A stretch of DNA of 46,542 nucleotides. It comes from an uncultured beta proteobacterium. Lineage in GTDB: Bacteria > Pseudomonadota > Gammaproteobacteria > Burkholderiales > Burkholderiaceae_C. The notes beneath the pieces were generated by a model, which saw only the letters and a list, made by a program, of their open reading frames with translations, had not been told where the DNA came from and did not search any database. The translations under genes were made by a program, and so were the position numbers. Positions 32,725-43,154 of this stretch are shown here, one piece after another. Location of the stretch: positions 1 to 46,542 of the forward strand of contig CAIKMZ010000017.1 in NCBI GenBank assembly GCA_903828665.1, written 5' to 3'. Position 1 is the stretch's first letter, and each line of letters opens with the position of its first letter.

Positions 32725-33540
32725 TCAGGCTTTGCCGAACTCGTCGCCCAGTTCCTGAGCCCGACGACGTGCCGCGTACATGGCGTTGATGAAAATGGCC
32801 TGCATGTCGTCGTCTTCCATGGAATTGATGGCGGCGTCGGTGGTTCCGTTTTTCGAAGTGACGCGCTGGCGCAAGACCTTGGGCGATTCGCTGGAGCTGC
32901 GCACCAGTTCACCGGCACCGATGAAGGTGGCAACCGCCAGTTGCTGCGCCTCGTCGCGTGTGAGACCCATCTCGGCACCGGCGGTGGTCATGGCTTCCAT
33001 GAAATAAAAGGCGTAGGCCGGACCTGAGCCGGACAGGGCGGTGACGACATCGAGCTTTTCTTCAACGTCGACCCACAGCAATTCGCCTGTGTCGGCCATC
33101 ACCTGGGTGACCTGTTGCTTGTCCTGTGCCGTCACGGCCGGTCGCGCAAAAAGACCGCTGATGCCCTTGCCGATCAGGGCCGGCGTGTTGGGCATGGCGC
33201 GCACCACGCGCTGCGTGCCCAGCCAGTTCACGATGCTGTTGCTTCGAATGCCCGCCGCGACGCTCAGGTGCAAGGCTTGCTGGATATGCGGGCGAACCTG
33301 CAACGCTGCTTCCCGAAAGGTTTGCGGTTTGACCGCCCAGACGACCATGGTGGCGCTGGACAGAAAGGCGCCGGGCTCGGCCTGTGCGCTCACGCCATAG
33401 CTCGATTTCAGTTTGTCCCGGGTCGCTGCAAAGGGCTCGACCACGTCAAGCTGGCCCGGCGCATACCCCTGGCCGATCAGGCCGCCGATGATGGCGCTGG
33501 CCATATTGCCGCCGCCGATGAATGCAATTCGCTCGCTCAT
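32725..33540 (-). CDS. proC: Pyrroline-5-carboxylate reductase
   Basis: A 271-residue NAD(P)H-dependent enzyme that makes the last step of proline synthesis. The Rossmann start is FIGGGNMASAIIGGLIGQG, and the C-terminal signature is DVVTALSGSGPAYAFYFMEAM, followed by the helical dimerisation part. Length and motifs are normal. It converges with ubiA over a 59-bp gap and is transcribed in the same direction as glpK, which ends 19 bp before it. Confidence 0.95.
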   Translation of the reverse strand: MSERIAFIGGGNMASAIIGGLIGQGYAPGQLDVVEPFAATRDKLKSSYGVSAQAEPGAFLSSATMVVWAVKPQTFREAALQVRPHIQQALHLSVAAGIRSNSIVNWLGTQRVVRAMPNTPALIGKGISGLFARPAVTAQDKQQVTQVMADTGELLWVDVEEKLDVVTALSGSGPAYAFYFMEAMTTAGAEMGLTRDEAQQLAVATFIGAGELVRSSSESPKVLRQRVTSKNGTTDAAINSMEDDDMQAIFINAMYAARRRAQELGDEFGKA

Positions 33541-33559
33541 ATCTGTGTGCCTCAGGTTG

Positions 33560-35050
33560 TCAAAGCGCCGCTTGTCGAACGGCGTGTTCCCAGCGTGCCA
33601 TCAATTCCTGGGCACGCCGCGTGTCCATTGTCGGCAAAAAATATTTCTCGGCTTGCCAAAGACCACTCAACTCATCGGTGCTTTGGTAGAGGCCTGTCGC
33701 CAGCCCTGCGAGATAGGCCGCGCCCAGCGCCGTTGTTTCGGTCACGGCCGGCCGCACCACCGGCACGCCCAGCAGATCGGCCTGGAACTGCATCAACAGA
33801 TTGTTGACGCAGGCGCCGCCATCAACCCGCAATTCGGTCACGGCGGCGTCACCCGCCGCCAGTGCATCGCGGCTCATGGCCTGCAGCAGCGCGGTGCTCT
33901 GGAACGCAATGCTTTCCAGCGCTGCGCGCGCGATATGGGCCAGCGTGCTGCCGCGGGTCAGTCCGGTGATGGTGCCGCGCGCATCGGGCTTCCAGTAGGG
34001 CGCGCCCAGTCCGGTGAAGGCCGGCACCAGCATCACGCCACCGGCGTCGGGCACGCTTTCGGCCAGCGCCTGCACTTCGCTGCTGCCCTGAATCGCCCGC
34101 AAGCCATCGCGCAGCCATTGCACCACGGCGCCGCCGACAAACACGCTGCCCTCGCTGGCGAACCCAGGCCGTTCACCGGTCTGCGCCGCGCTGGTCGCGA
34201 TCAAGCCGTTGTTCGAGATCTGCAGCCGGTCCCCTGTGTGCATCAGCATGAAGCAGCCGGTGCCGTAAGTATTCTTGACCATGCCGGCACTGAAGCAGGC
34301 CTGGCCAAACAGCGCGCTTTGCTGGTCGCCGGCAACACCGCCGATAGTGACCGCGTGGCCCAGCAAATCAGGGGTCACTTCGCCGTACAGCGCACTCGAC
34401 GGCTTGACACTGGGCAGCATGTTGGCCGGTATGTCCATTGCCTGCAGCAGTTCCGCGTCCCACTGGTTGCTGTGCACGTTGAACAGCATCGTGCGCGATG
34501 CGTTGCTGACGTCCGTGGCGTGAACGGTGCCGCCGGTCAAGCGCCAGATCAGCCAGCTGTCGATCGTGCCAAACGCCAACGCGCCATCGGCGGCCAATTG
34601 ACGCGCGCCCGGCACGTTGTCCAGAAGCCACTTGAGCTTGGTGCCGGAAAAGTAAGCGTCGATCAGCAGGCCGGTCTTGGCTTGAATTGTGGCAGCCAGA
34701 CCGCGCTCGCGCAGTTCGGCGCAGGCGGGTTCGGCGCGGCGGTCCTGCCAGACGATGGCGTTGTGAATCGGCACTCCGGTGGCGCGGTTCCATACCACGG
34801 TTGTTTCCCGCTGGTTGGTGATGCCGATGGCGCGCAACTCGTGGGCTGAAATGCCGGCCTTGCGCAAGGCTTCTTGTGCTGTGGCCAGTTGGGTGCGCCA
34901 GATCTCCTGTGGGTCGTGTTCCACCCAGCCAGGTTGCGGGTAGATTTGCGTCAGTTCCTGTTGCGCGATGGCTTTGATCTGCCCGTTGGGGTCAAAAACA
35001 ATGCTGCGCGAACTGGAGGTGCCCTGGTCCAGGGCAAGCAGATAGGTCAT
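33560..35050 (-). CDS. glpK: Glycerol kinase
   Basis: A 496-residue FGGY-family kinase that phosphorylates glycerol to glycerol 3-phosphate. The N-terminal [16 protein letters not shown] (phosphate-binding region) and [10 protein letters not shown] are as in GlpK, and the C-terminal FGGY signature region [21 protein letters not shown] is present. It faces glpD across a 65-bp divergent gap. No glpF or glpR gene is in the window. Confidence 0.96.
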   Translation of the reverse strand: MTYLLALDQGTSSSRSIVFDPNGQIKAIAQQELTQIYPQPGWVEHDPQEIWRTQLATAQEALRKAGISAHELRAIGITNQRETTVVWNRATGVPIHNAIVWQDRRAEPACAELRERGLAATIQAKTGLLIDAYFSGTKLKWLLDNVPGARQLAADGALAFGTIDSWLIWRLTGGTVHATDVSNASRTMLFNVHSNQWDAELLQAMDIPANMLPSVKPSSALYGEVTPDLLGHAVTIGGVAGDQQSALFGQACFSAGMVKNTYGTGCFMLMHTGDRLQISNNGLIATSAAQTGERPGFASEGSVFVGGAVVQWLRDGLRAIQGSSEVQALAESVPDAGGVMLVPAFTGLGAPYWKPDARGTITGLTRGSTLAHIARAALESIAFQSTALLQAMSRDALAAGDAAVTELRVDGGACVNNLLMQFQADLLGVPVVRPAVTETTALGAAYLAGLATGLYQSTDELSGLWQAEKYFLPTMDTRRAQELMARWEHAVRQAAL

Positions 35051-35081
35051 GGGCGTGTTTACACTGGCGAATAATGCTTGC

Positions 35082-35092
35082 GCTTGACAAGC
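35082..35092. promoter_or_regulatory. Palindrome in the glpK-glpD divergent gap
   Basis: GCTTG-A-CAAGC is a perfect 11-bp palindrome in the middle of the 65-bp divergent region, overlapping TTGACA (35084-35089). No good -10 hexamer is found at standard distance in either direction. It could be the operator of a glycerol-responsive repressor, but it does not match the E. coli GlpR consensus. Confidence 0.35.
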
Positions 35093-35115
35093 AACGACTG
35101 ATAGAGCTTTGACTT

Positions 35116-36723
35116 ATGTCTACTTTACCCCAGCCTGGGTATACCCATCGGGCTGAACTGCTAGCACGCCTGTCCGGCGACGATCACTATGACATCGCCA
35201 TCGTCGGGGGTGGCGCGACCGGCCTGGGCGTGGCGCTCGACGCCGCCGCGCGTGGCTTCAAGGTGGTGCTGGTGGAGTCGCATGACTTTGCCAAGGGCAC
35301 CTCATCACGTGCCACGAAACTGGTTCACGGTGGCGTGCGCTACTTGGCGCAGGGCAATATTTCGTTGGTGCGGGAGGCTTTGCACGAACGCACCGCCCTG
35401 CTCGACAACGCCCCGTACCTGGCGCAGCCTCTGGCCTTCGTCATGCCATCCTACAAGTGGTGGGAAACGCCTTTTTATGGCATCGGCCTGAAGATGTACG
35501 ACATACTGGCCGGCAAAGCGAGTCTGGGGCCGACCGAATTCCTGAGTCGCGCCGAAACGCTGGCTCTGCTGCCCACAGTGCAAGCGACGGGGCTCAAGGC
35601 GGGCATCAAGTACTGGGACGGCCAGTTCAATGACGCGCGGCTGGCACTGGCACTTGCGCGCACGGCAGCAGCCCGCGGCGCCTTGTTGCTCAACTATTGC
35701 CGTGCCGATGAACTGTTCTATGACGCCGGAAAAGTGGCCGGGCTGATCTGCGAAGACACGTTGACCGGTCAGAAGTACCGCATCCATTCGCGCTGCGTGG
35801 TCAACGCCGCCGGTGTCTGGGTGGACGAACTCCGGCAAAAGGACGGTTTAGCCAACCGCGGCGACGTACAGGGCCCGGTCAAGCCCATCGTGGCACCGAG
35901 TCAAGGCGTTCATCTCGTCGTGGACCGGGAATTCCTGGGTGGGGAGTCGGCCTTGATGGTGCCCAAGACGGCGGACGGGCGTGTGCTGTTTGCCGTGCCA
36001 TGGCTGGGCAAAGTCATTCTGGGGACCACTGATACCCCGCGCAGCGATCTGGCTCGTGAGCCCTCGCCGTTCAAGGAAGAAGTGGATTTCATCCTCGATG
36101 AATCGGCGCGCTACCTGCGCCGCGCGCCCGTTCGAGCGGATGTGAAAAGTGTCTGGGTCGGCCTGCGCCCGCTGGTGAAGGCGCAAGGCGAGGAGGGCGG
36201 CGGTACCAAGGCGCTGAGCCGTGAACACACGGTTCTGGTCAGCCGCAGCGGCCTGGTCACCGTGACCGGCGGCAAGTGGACGACCTACCGCGCCATGGCC
36301 GAGGATGTTCTCGCCGTATGCGCGCAGGGCGGCATGCTGGAGGGCAGGGCAGGTGGTGTGACGGCTCACCTGAAACTGATTGGCGCAGGCGCCGCAGGAA
36401 TACCGGTCAGTTCGATCTGCAAGCCGCCCGGCTTGCACTCCTACGGCGACGAGCAGGCGCTGGTGACGAGTCTGCCGGGTTCCGGCACCGTGCTGACGGC
36501 AGGCCTGACCGAGGCCATGGTCCGGTTTGCTGCGCGTTACGAATACGCCATTCGGGTGGAGGATGTGCTGGCCCGACGCTCGCGGCTGCTGTTCCTGGAC
36601 GCGGCCCTGGCCGCTTCACTGGCCGAGCAGATCGGGGCGATCCTGCTTCAGGAAACGGGCCTGGACCCGCAAGTCGCTGCTTTTTCAGAGTTGGCGCAGC
36701 ATTATTTGCGCTTGCCCGAATAA
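35116..36723 (+). CDS. glpD: Aerobic glycerol-3-phosphate dehydrogenase
   Basis: A 535-residue FAD-linked membrane-associated dehydrogenase that oxidises glycerol 3-phosphate to dihydroxyacetone phosphate and feeds electrons to ubiquinone. The FAD-binding motif DIAIVGGGATGLGVALDAA begins near residue 25, followed by SSRATKLVHGGVRYL; GKWTTYRAMAEDVL near the middle is also typical of GlpD. Length is normal. It is divergent from glpK, and the rplN promoter lies only 7 bp beyond its stop. Confidence 0.96.
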   Translation: MSTLPQPGYTHRAELLARLSGDDHYDIAIVGGGATGLGVALDAAARGFKVVLVESHDFAKGTSSRATKLVHGGVRYLAQGNISLVREALHERTALLDNAPYLAQPLAFVMPSYKWWETPFYGIGLKMYDILAGKASLGPTEFLSRAETLALLPTVQATGLKAGIKYWDGQFNDARLALALARTAAARGALLLNYCRADELFYDAGKVAGLICEDTLTGQKYRIHSRCVVNAAGVWVDELRQKDGLANRGDVQGPVKPIVAPSQGVHLVVDREFLGGESALMVPKTADGRVLFAVPWLGKVILGTTDTPRSDLAREPSPFKEEVDFILDESARYLRRAPVRADVKSVWVGLRPLVKAQGEEGGGTKALSREHTVLVSRSGLVTVTGGKWTTYRAMAEDVLAVCAQGGMLEGRAGGVTAHLKLIGAGAAGIPVSSICKPPGLHSYGDEQALVTSLPGSGTVLTAGLTEAMVRFAARYEYAIRVEDVLARRSRLLFLDAALAASLAEQIGAILLQETGLDPQVAAFSELAQHYLRLPE

Positions 36724-36729
36724 ACATCC

Positions 36730-36758
36730 TTGACGAGCCAGCAAAAGCCATGCATAAT
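36730..36758 (+). promoter_or_regulatory. Strong sigma-70-like promoter of the spc-alpha ribosomal block
   Basis: TTGACG (36730-36735) and CATAAT (36753-36758) are 17 bp apart, 5/6 matches each. Transcription should begin near 36765, giving an untranslated leader of about 155 nt before rplN. A CCAGCAA/TTGCTGG inverted repeat (36738-36744 and 36758-36764) overlaps the promoter. Confidence 0.65.
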
Positions 36759-36919
36759 TGCTGGCTTCGCTTGAAAAAGTATGAAGTGTCTGCCCAACGG
36801 AAAGGATGCGAGTGGTTTGCATCACGGACGACGGGCCCAAGACTGACCGGAAAACAGACGGCGCCTGACTGCAAAGTCGGGATGTTTGATGTTTCTGGTG
36901 CAAGTTGGGAAAAATTGAA

Positions 36920-37288
36920 ATGATCCAAGTTGAATCTCGATTAGAAGTTGCCGACAACACCGGCGCGAAGTCCGTTCTCTGCATCAAGGTGCTGGGCGGC
37001 TCCAAGCGTCGTTACGCCAGCGTCGGCGACGTTATCAAAGTGAGCATCAAGGAAGCTGCTCCGCGCGGTCGCGTCAAAAAAGGCGAGATCTACAGTGCGG
37101 TAGTGGTTCGCACGGCCAAGGGCATTCGTCGTGGCGACGGCTCGCTGGTCAAATTCGACGGCAACGCTGCAGTGTTGCTGAACGCCAAATTGGAGCCAAT
37201 CGGCACCCGTATCTTCGGCCCGGTGACGCGTGAGTTGCGCACTGAGAAGTTCATGAAGATCGTGTCGCTGGCCCCTGAAGTTTTGTAA
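36920..37288 (+). CDS. rplN: 50S ribosomal protein L14
   Basis: A 122-residue large-subunit protein with the L14 start [19 protein letters not shown] and the characteristic [18 protein letters not shown] and [14 protein letters not shown]14 lies at the subunit interface and contacts L19. The ATG at 36920 is chosen. It is the first gene of the spc-type cluster here, with no S10-operon genes (rpsJ to rpsQ) upstream. Confidence 0.97.
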   Translation: MIQVESRLEVADNTGAKSVLCIKVLGGSKRRYASVGDVIKVSIKEAAPRGRVKKGEIYSAVVVRTAKGIRRGDGSLVKFDGNAAVLLNAKLEPIGTRIFGPVTRELRTEKFMKIVSLAPEVL

Positions 37289-37297
37289 GGACGCGCC

Positions 37298-37618
37298 ATG
37301 AACAAGATTCGCAAAGGCGACGAAATCATCGTGCTGACAGGCCGTGATAAGGGCAAGCGCGGCAAGATCGCGCTTCGCAAAGACGACTCGCACGTTCTCG
37401 TCGAGGGCATCAACGTCGTTAAGAAGCACACCAAGCCCAATCCCCTCAAGGGAACGGTTGGCGGCATCGTCGAAAAGTCCATGCCGATTCATCAGTCCAA
37501 CGTGGCGATCTACAACGCTGCCACCGGCAAGGCTGATCGTGTTGGCATCAAGCTGTTGGCTGACGGGAAGCGCGTTCGCGTTTACAAGTCCAGCGGCGAA
37601 GAAATCAAGGTGGCATAA
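37298..37618 (+). CDS. rplX: 50S ribosomal protein L24
   Basis: A 106-residue protein with the KOW motif [18 protein letters not shown] near the N-terminus, an early assembly protein of the large subunit. It starts 9 bp after rplN and ends 2 bp before rplE, the usual order of the spc operon. Confidence 0.97.
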   Translation: MNKIRKGDEIIVLTGRDKGKRGKIALRKDDSHVLVEGINVVKKHTKPNPLKGTVGGIVEKSMPIHQSNVAIYNAATGKADRVGIKLLADGKRVRVYKSSGEEIKVA

Positions 37619-37620
37619 AC

Positions 37621-38160
37621 ATGGCTCGTTTGCAACAACACTACCGCGAGAAAGTCGCGCCGGAGCTGATGGCCAAGTTTGGCTATACCTCCCCGATGCA
37701 GGTTCCCCGTCTCACCAAGATCACCCTGAACATGGGTGTGAGCGAGGCTGTGGCCGACAAGAAGGTGATGGACCACGCGGTGAGCGATCTGACCAAGATT
37801 GCAGGTCAGAAGCCGGTCGTGACGATGTCCAAGAAGGCCATTGCCGGTTTCAAGATTCGTGAAAACCAGGCGATCGGCTGCATGGTGACCTTGCGCGGCG
37901 TGCGCATGTTCGAATTCCTTGACCGTTTTGTGACCGTCGCTTTGCCGCGTGTGCGTGACTTCCGCGGTATTTCCGGTCGCGCGTTTGATGGTCGTGGCAA
38001 CTACAACATCGGCGTCAAAGAACAGATCATCTTCCCTGAAATTGAATACGACAAGGTTGACGCCTTGCGCGGTCTCAATATCAGTATCACGACAACGGCC
38101 AAGACCGACGAAGAGTGCAAGGCACTGCTCGCAGGTTTCCGTTTCCCCTTCAAGAACTGA
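37621..38160 (+). CDS. rplE: 50S ribosomal protein L5
   Basis: A 179-residue protein that binds 5S rRNA as part of the central protuberance. It has the normal L5 pattern, including [16 protein letters not shown] and [17 protein letters not shown]. In E. coli the start of this gene is the S8 autoregulation target; whether that holds here needs an RNA-structure comparison. Confidence 0.97.
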   Translation: MARLQQHYREKVAPELMAKFGYTSPMQVPRLTKITLNMGVSEAVADKKVMDHAVSDLTKIAGQKPVVTMSKKAIAGFKIRENQAIGCMVTLRGVRMFEFLDRFVTVALPRVRDFRGISGRAFDGRGNYNIGVKEQIIFPEIEYDKVDALRGLNISITTTAKTDEECKALLAGFRFPFKN

Positions 38161-38168
38161 GGTGACCC

Positions 38169-38474
38169 GTGGCTAAAATGGCTTTAATCGAGCGCGAACT
38201 CAAGCGCGACAAACTGGTTGCCAAGTACGCAAAGAAACACGCGGAACTCAAGGCAATCTCGCGCGACATCAATCGCAGCGACGAAGAGCGTGCTGAAGCT
38301 CGCCTCGGCCTGCAAAAGCTCCCGCGCAATGCAAACCCGACACGCCAGCGCAACCGCTGTGCGATCACCGGGCGTCCTCGTGGCACCTTCCAGTATTTCG
38401 GTCTGGCGCGTGCAAAGATTCGTGAAATGGCTTTTGCGGGGGAAATCCCCGGCATAGTCAAAGCCAGCTGGTAA
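38169..38474 (+). CDS. rpsN: 30S ribosomal protein S14
   Basis: A 101-residue long-form S14 without the zinc-binding Cys motif of the short form (only the single CAITGRPRG Cys is seen). It ends with the usual [17 protein letters not shown]. It begins with GTG at 38169, 8 bp after rplE. Confidence 0.96.
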   Translation: MAKMALIERELKRDKLVAKYAKKHAELKAISRDINRSDEERAEARLGLQKLPRNANPTRQRNRCAITGRPRGTFQYFGLARAKIREMAFAGEIPGIVKASW

Positions 38475-38492
38475 GCGGTAGGAGACATAAAT

Positions 38493-38888
38493 ATGAGCAT
38501 GAGTGATCCCATCGCCGACCTGTTGACACGCATTCGCAATGCGCAAATGGTGGCCAAAACCACTGTCAGCGTGCCTTCCTCCAAAGTGAAGGTGGCGATT
38601 GCCCAAGTGTTGAAGGACGAAGGCTATATCGACGGATTCAAGGTCAAGACCGAAGACGGCAAGCCTGAACTTGAAATCGCCCTGAAGTACTACGCCGGCC
38701 GGCCCGTGATTGAGCGCATCGAGCGCGTCAGTCGCCCTGGTCTGCGCGTCTACCGTGGCAGCGATGCCATTCCCCAAGTTCAAAACGGTCTTGGCGTGGC
38801 GATTATCACCACCCCCAAGGGCGTCATGACTGATCGCAAAGCGCGCGCTACCGGTGTCGGTGGTGAAGTGCTGTGCTACGTCGCCTAA
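38493..38888 (+). CDS. rpsH: 30S ribosomal protein S8
   Basis: A 131-residue small-subunit protein that binds helix 21 of 16S rRNA and in E. coli represses the spc operon. It starts [18 protein letters not shown] and ends with the conserved [12 protein letters not shown]. Confidence 0.97.
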   Translation: MSMSDPIADLLTRIRNAQMVAKTTVSVPSSKVKVAIAQVLKDEGYIDGFKVKTEDGKPELEIALKYYAGRPVIERIERVSRPGLRVYRGSDAIPQVQNGLGVAIITTPKGVMTDRKARATGVGGEVLCYVA

Positions 38889-38905
38889 ACGAGGAGAAAC
38901 TGAAA

Positions 38906-39439
38906 ATGTCCCGTATAGGAAAAATGCCCGTCGCCATTCCGGCCGGCGTGGACGTCTCGATCAAAGAAGATCAGATCAGCGTCAAGGGCGCTGGCGGTGC
39001 CTTGTTTCTGACGCAAAATGCGTTGGTCAAGGTGACGAGCGACGACGGGAAGCTCAGCTTCCTGCCGGCGAACGACTCCCGTGAAGCCAATGCCCTGAGT
39101 GGAACCATGCGCCAGCTGGTGAACAACATGGTGGTTGGTGTGACCAAGGGTTTTGAGAAGAAACTCAGCCTGATCGGCGTCGGCTACAAGGCTCAGGCCC
39201 AAGGCACCAAGCTGAACCTGACGGTGGGATATTCCCATCCGGTGAACAAAGAGATGCCCGCCGGCATTACCGTGACGACGCCCACCCCGACCGAAATCGT
39301 GCTCAAGGGTGCAGACCGTCAGCGCGTTGGCCAAGTGGCTGCCGAAATTCGTGCCATTCGTCCTCCCGAGCCTTACAAGGGCAAAGGGATCCGTTATTCG
39401 GACGAAAAGATCACGATCAAAGAAACCAAGAAGAAATAA
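38906..39439 (+). CDS. rplF: 50S ribosomal protein L6
   Basis: A 177-residue protein with two similar domains, starting [19 protein letters not shown], with the L6 signature [11 protein letters not shown] at the C-terminus. The ATG at 38906 follows GAGGAGAAA. It lies near the sarcin-ricin loop and the factor-binding site. Confidence 0.97.
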   Translation: MSRIGKMPVAIPAGVDVSIKEDQISVKGAGGALFLTQNALVKVTSDDGKLSFLPANDSREANALSGTMRQLVNNMVVGVTKGFEKKLSLIGVGYKAQAQGTKLNLTVGYSHPVNKEMPAGITVTTPTPTEIVLKGADRQRVGQVAAEIRAIRPPEPYKGKGIRYSDEKITIKETKKK

Positions 39440-39450
39440 GGAGCTGCATC

Positions 39451-39816
39451 ATGTTGACCAAAAAAGAGCAGCGTCTTCGCAGAGCCCGTCAGACCCGCAT
39501 CCGCATCGCCACCCAAGGTGTCGCCCGTTTGACGGTGAACCGTACCAATCTGCACATCTATGCCAGCGTTATCTCTGGCGATGGCGCAAAGATCCTGGCC
39601 AGCGCATCCACGGCGGAAGTCGAAGTGCGCAAGTCCCTGGGCGGTGCGGGCAAAGGCGGCAACGTTGCCGCCGCCCAAATTATTGGCAAGCGCCTGGCTG
39701 AAAAAGCCAAAGCGGTTGGTGTCGAGAAAGTCGCCTTTGATCGTGCAGGTTTTGCGTACCACGGCCGCGTCAAGGCGTTGGCAGATGCGGCACGTGAAGC
39801 TGGCTTGCAGTTCTAA
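39451..39816 (+). CDS. rplR: 50S ribosomal protein L18
   Basis: A 121-residue 5S-rRNA-binding protein, starting [19 protein letters not shown] and ending [27 protein letters not shown]. Length and order are as in the E. coli spc operon. Confidence 0.97.
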   Translation: MLTKKEQRLRRARQTRIRIATQGVARLTVNRTNLHIYASVISGDGAKILASASTAEVEVRKSLGGAGKGGNVAAAQIIGKRLAEKAKAVGVEKVAFDRAGFAYHGRVKALADAAREAGLQF

Positions 39817-39833
39817 GCAGATCGGAAATTAAG

Positions 39834-40358
39834 ATGGCTAAAGTTCAAGCGAAAATGCAGGGTAAGGCTGAAGGGCCTGAAGACGGTCTGCGTGAGAAGA
39901 TGATCGCGATCAATCGCGTTACCAAGGTGGTCAAGGGTGGCCGTATTCTTGGTTTCGCGGCGCTGACCGTGGTCGGCGACGGCGATGGCCGTGTTGGCAT
40001 GGGCAAGGGCAAGTCGAAAGAAGTGCCTGCAGCCGTGCAGAAGGCGATGGAAGAAGCCCGCCGCAACATGACTAAGATTTCGCTCAAGAACGGTTCGATC
40101 CACCACAAGGTGATGGGTCAGCACGGTGCGGCGGCAGTCATGATGGCGCCGGCCCCCAAGGGTACCGGCATCATTGCTGGCGGCCCCATGCGCGCCGTGT
40201 TCGAAGTGATCGGCATCACCGACATCGTGGCTAAAAGCCATGGTTCGACCAATCCGTACAACATGGTTCGTGCCACGCTGGATGCGCTCTCTCATGCGAC
40301 AACACCGTCGCAAGTGGCGGCCAAGCGCGGCAAGACGGTTGAAGAACTCTTCGTCTAA
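39834..40358 (+). CDS. rpsE: 30S ribosomal protein S5
   Basis: A 174-residue protein with the double-stranded RNA-binding fold near the N-terminus ([20 protein letters not shown]) and the C-terminal GVTDI-like [17 protein letters not shown]. It contributes to translational accuracy, and substitutions in it give spectinomycin resistance; here the usual KGGRI stretch is intact. Confidence 0.97.
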   Translation: MAKVQAKMQGKAEGPEDGLREKMIAINRVTKVVKGGRILGFAALTVVGDGDGRVGMGKGKSKEVPAAVQKAMEEARRNMTKISLKNGSIHHKVMGQHGAAAVMMAPAPKGTGIIAGGPMRAVFEVIGITDIVAKSHGSTNPYNMVRATLDALSHATTPSQVAAKRGKTVEELFV

Positions 40359-40373
40359 CCGGGAGTCTTGAAA

Positions 40374-40556
40374 ATGACAACACAACAAAAAGTCAAAGTG
40401 CAATTGGTGCGCAGCCCGATCGGCTGCCAGGAATCGCACCGCGCCACCGTCCGTGGTCTGGGTCTCCGCAAAATTCGCAGCGTCAGCGAACTGGTGGATA
40501 CCCCTGAAGTCCGCGGCATGATTAACAAGATCAGTTATCTGGTCAAAGTGCTCTAA
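40374..40556 (+). CDS. rpmD: 50S ribosomal protein L30
   Basis: A 60-residue protein with the L30 core [20 protein letters not shown] and [18 protein letters not shown]. The ATG at 40374 is used; a TTG two codons upstream is the alternative. Confidence 0.96.
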   Translation: MTTQQKVKVQLVRSPIGCQESHRATVRGLGLRKIRSVSELVDTPEVRGMINKISYLVKVL

Positions 40557-40566
40557 GAGGTTGATG

Positions 40567-40998
40567 ATGGAACTCAATGACATCAAGCCGGCAGACGGCG
40601 CCAAGCACTACAAGCGTCGCGTTGGTCGCGGTATCGGCTCGGGCATCGGCAAGACAGCCGGTCGCGGTCACAAGGGACAGAAGTCTCGCGCCGGCGGTTA
40701 CCACAAGGTTGGTTTTGAAGGCGGTCAAATGCCCATGCAGCGCCGCCTGCCCAAGCGCGGTTTCAAGTCTCATCTGCTGAAGTTCAATGCGGAAGTGACG
40801 CTGGCGGCTCTGGAGCAGCTAGGCGCCGCTGAGGTCGACCTAGTCACGCTGAAGAAAGCCGGCCTGGTTGGTGAACTCGCCAAGGTCGTCAAGGTCATCA
40901 AGACGGGCGAACTGACAAAGGCTGTGAAGCTGACAGGTATTGGTGCGACAGCCGCTGCCAAGGTCGCTATTGAAGCGGCCGGTGGAAGCGTTGCTTAA
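40567..40998 (+). CDS. rplO: 50S ribosomal protein L15
   Basis: A 143-residue protein with the Gly/Arg-rich N-terminus ([22 protein letters not shown]) shown here only in outline and a folded C-terminal part. Two ATG codons in tandem (40564 and 40567) could both start it; AGAGG six bases before the second favours 40567. Confidence 0.96.
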   Translation: MELNDIKPADGAKHYKRRVGRGIGSGIGKTAGRGHKGQKSRAGGYHKVGFEGGQMPMQRRLPKRGFKSHLLKFNAEVTLAALEQLGAAEVDLVTLKKAGLVGELAKVVKVIKTGELTKAVKLTGIGATAAAKVAIEAAGGSVA

Positions 40999-41022
40999 GA
41001 CGGCATTTGAAAGACTTTAAAC

Positions 41023-42333
41023 GTGGCAACTAACGCAGCTCAGCTGGCAAAAACAGGAAAATTCGGTGATCTGCGCCGTCGGCTTGTCTTTTTGCTGCTG
41101 GCGCTCGTGGTCTATCGCGTGGGTGCGCACATCCCGGTTCCTGGCATCGACTCGGCGCAATTGGCGCAGTTCTTCAAGGGCCAGCAGGGCGGCATATTGG
41201 GCATGTTCAACATGTTCTCTGGCGGCGCGCTTTCGCGTTTTACCGTTTTTGCCTTGGGGATCATGCCGTACATCTCGGCATCGATCATCATGCAATTGCT
41301 GACCTATGTTCTGCCCAGCTTCGAGCAATTGAAGAAAGAAGGCGAAGCCGGTCGTCGCAAGATCACGCAGTACACGCGCTACGGAACGCTCGGTTTGGCC
41401 TTGTTCCAGTCCATGGGCATTGCCTTGGCGCTGGAAAGCTCACCCGGTCTCGTGCTGGTTCCCGGATTCGGCTTTCGCATGACCGCCATCGTGACCTTGA
41501 CCGCCGGGACCCTGTTCCTGATGTGGCTGGGCGAGCAGATCACCGAGCGTGGTCTGGGCAACGGCATCTCGATTCTGATCTTCGGCGGGATTGCTGCCGG
41601 TCTGCCCAACGCGATTGGCGGACTGCTTGAGCTGGTGCGCACCGGAGCGATGAGCATCATCGTTGCGCTGTTCATCGTCGTGCTGGTGGCCTTGGTTACA
41701 TTCTTCGTGGTGTTCATCGAACGCGGCCAGCGCAAGATTCTTGTCAACTATGCCAGGCGCCAAGTCGGCAACAAGGTTTATGGCGGCCAGTCGTCGCATC
41801 TGCCCTTGAAGTTGAACATGGCAGGCGTGATTCCTCCGATTTTCGCGTCATCGATCATCTTGTTGCCGGCAACCGTGGTTGGCTGGTTCAGCGCCGGTGA
41901 TTCGATGCGCTGGCTCAAAGACATCGCCGGCTCATTGACGCCGGGGCAGCCGATCTATGTGATGCTGTACGCCAGTGCGATTGTGTTTTTCTGCTTTTTC
42001 TACACGGCCCTCGTCTTCAATAGTCGCGAAACGGCGGACAACCTCAAGAAGAGCGGCGCGTTCATTCCGGGCATTCGCCCGGGAGAGCAGACCGCCAAAT
42101 ACATTGACAAGATCCTGCTTCGTCTGACTTTTGCCGGCGCGATCTACATCACACTGGTGTGTCTGCTGCCCGAGTTTCTGATTCTCAAGTACAACGTTCC
42201 GTTCTATTTTGGTGGAACGTCCCTGTTGATCATTGTGGTTGTGACCATGGATTTCATGGCACAGGTTCAAAACTACATGATGTCGCAGCAGTATGAGTCC
42301 TTGCTGAAGAAGGCTAACTTCAAGTCTTCATAA
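41023..42333 (+). CDS. secY: Preprotein translocase channel subunit SecY
   Basis: A 436-residue protein with ten membrane helices that forms the Sec translocation pore with SecE and SecG. The plug region and helix 2 ([20 protein letters not shown]), helix 3-4 loop ([20 protein letters not shown]) and the C-terminal cytoplasmic loop ([15 protein letters not shown]) are conserved. It uses GTG at 41023, 24 bp after rplO. Confidence 0.97.
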   Translation: MATNAAQLAKTGKFGDLRRRLVFLLLALVVYRVGAHIPVPGIDSAQLAQFFKGQQGGILGMFNMFSGGALSRFTVFALGIMPYISASIIMQLLTYVLPSFEQLKKEGEAGRRKITQYTRYGTLGLALFQSMGIALALESSPGLVLVPGFGFRMTAIVTLTAGTLFLMWLGEQITERGLGNGISILIFGGIAAGLPNAIGGLLELVRTGAMSIIVALFIVVLVALVTFFVVFIERGQRKILVNYARRQVGNKVYGGQSSHLPLKLNMAGVIPPIFASSIILLPATVVGWFSAGDSMRWLKDIAGSLTPGQPIYVMLYASAIVFFCFFYTALVFNSRETADNLKKSGAFIPGIRPGEQTAKYIDKILLRLTFAGAIYITLVCLLPEFLILKYNVPFYFGGTSLLIIVVVTMDFMAQVQNYMMSQQYESLLKKANFKSS

Positions 42334-42347
42334 GGCGATTACGAGAT

Positions 42348-42566
42348 ATGTCAAAAGACGATGTTATTCAAATGCAGGGCGAGGTTGTCGAAAACCTCCC
42401 CAATGCAACGTTTCGGGTGAAACTGGAAAACGGTCACGTCGTCCTTGGACACATTTCCGGGAAGATGCGCATGCACTACATCCGCATCCTGCCGGGAGAC
42501 AAGGTCACTGTTGAATTGACGCCCTACGACCTGAGTCGGGCGCGGATTGTGTTCAGGGCCAAGTAG
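42348..42566 (+). CDS. infA: Translation initiation factor IF-1
   Basis: A 72-residue OB-fold protein starting [20 protein letters not shown] and ending [15 protein letters not shown]. Its position between secY and rpmJ is normal for betaproteobacteria and Gram-positives, but not E. coli, where infA lies elsewhere. Confidence 0.97.
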   Translation: MSKDDVIQMQGEVVENLPNATFRVKLENGHVVLGHISGKMRMHYIRILPGDKVTVELTPYDLSRARIVFRAK

Positions 42567-42631
42567 CATTAACGGGTAGTGGTTTGCGCAAGGGTTTGCG
42601 CAGGCACGCAGAATAGTTTTAGGAGAATGAA

Positions 42632-42745
42632 ATGAAGGTTTCGGCTTCGGTCAAGAAAATTTGCCGTAACTGCAAGGTAATTCGGCGCAAGGGCGTGGTG
42701 CGCGTGATCTGTTCGGATCCGCGGCACAAGCAGCGCCAGGGTTAA
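42632..42745 (+). CDS. rpmJ: 50S ribosomal protein L36
   Basis: A 37-residue protein encoded by a very short gene, starting [20 protein letters not shown]. The zinc-ribbon ligands are complete (C-x2-C, then a third Cys in [12 protein letters not shown] and a His after it), so this is the zinc-binding form. The ATG at 42632 follows AGGAGAATGA. Confidence 0.96.
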   Translation: MKVSASVKKICRNCKVIRRKGVVRVICSDPRHKQRQG

Positions 42746-42769
42746 TTGCATTAGTTTTAGAGGACGAAA

Positions 42770-43135
42770 ATGGCACGTATCGCTGGCATCAATATTCCGC
42801 CGCAACAGCATTCCGAAATTGGCCTGACCGCCATCTTCGGGATCGGTCGCAATCGCGCACGCAAGATTTGCGAGGCATGTGGCATCGCTTATTCGAAGAA
42901 GGTCAAGGATTTGACCGACTCGGATCTGGAAAAAATTCGCGATCAGATCGCACAGTTCACCATCGAAGGTGATCTGCGTCGTGAGACAACCATGAACATC
43001 AAGCGTTTGATGGACATCGGCTGTTACAGAGGCTTTCGGCATCGCCGTGGCCTTCCGATGCGTGGCCAGCGTACACGTACGAACGCCCGTACCCGCAAAG
43101 GCCCCCGCAAGGCCGCTGCTTCATTGAAGAAATAA
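42770..43135 (+). CDS. rpsM: 30S ribosomal protein S13
   Basis: A 121-residue head protein of the small subunit that starts [19 protein letters not shown] and carries the C-terminal [19 protein letters not shown] that contacts tRNA. It opens the alpha-operon part, where S4 binds to regulate translation in E. coli. Confidence 0.97.
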   Translation: MARIAGINIPPQQHSEIGLTAIFGIGRNRARKICEACGIAYSKKVKDLTDSDLEKIRDQIAQFTIEGDLRRETTMNIKRLMDIGCYRGFRHRRGLPMRGQRTRTNARTRKGPRKAAASLKK

Positions 43136-43154
43136 CAGGGATTGAAAGACCACT

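Noticed and set aside
35084..35097. TTGAC-AAGC-AACGA in the glpK-glpD gap as a further FNR-like box
   Set aside because: The right half-site matches at only three of five positions, and no -10 hexamer lies 21-22 nt away within the gap.
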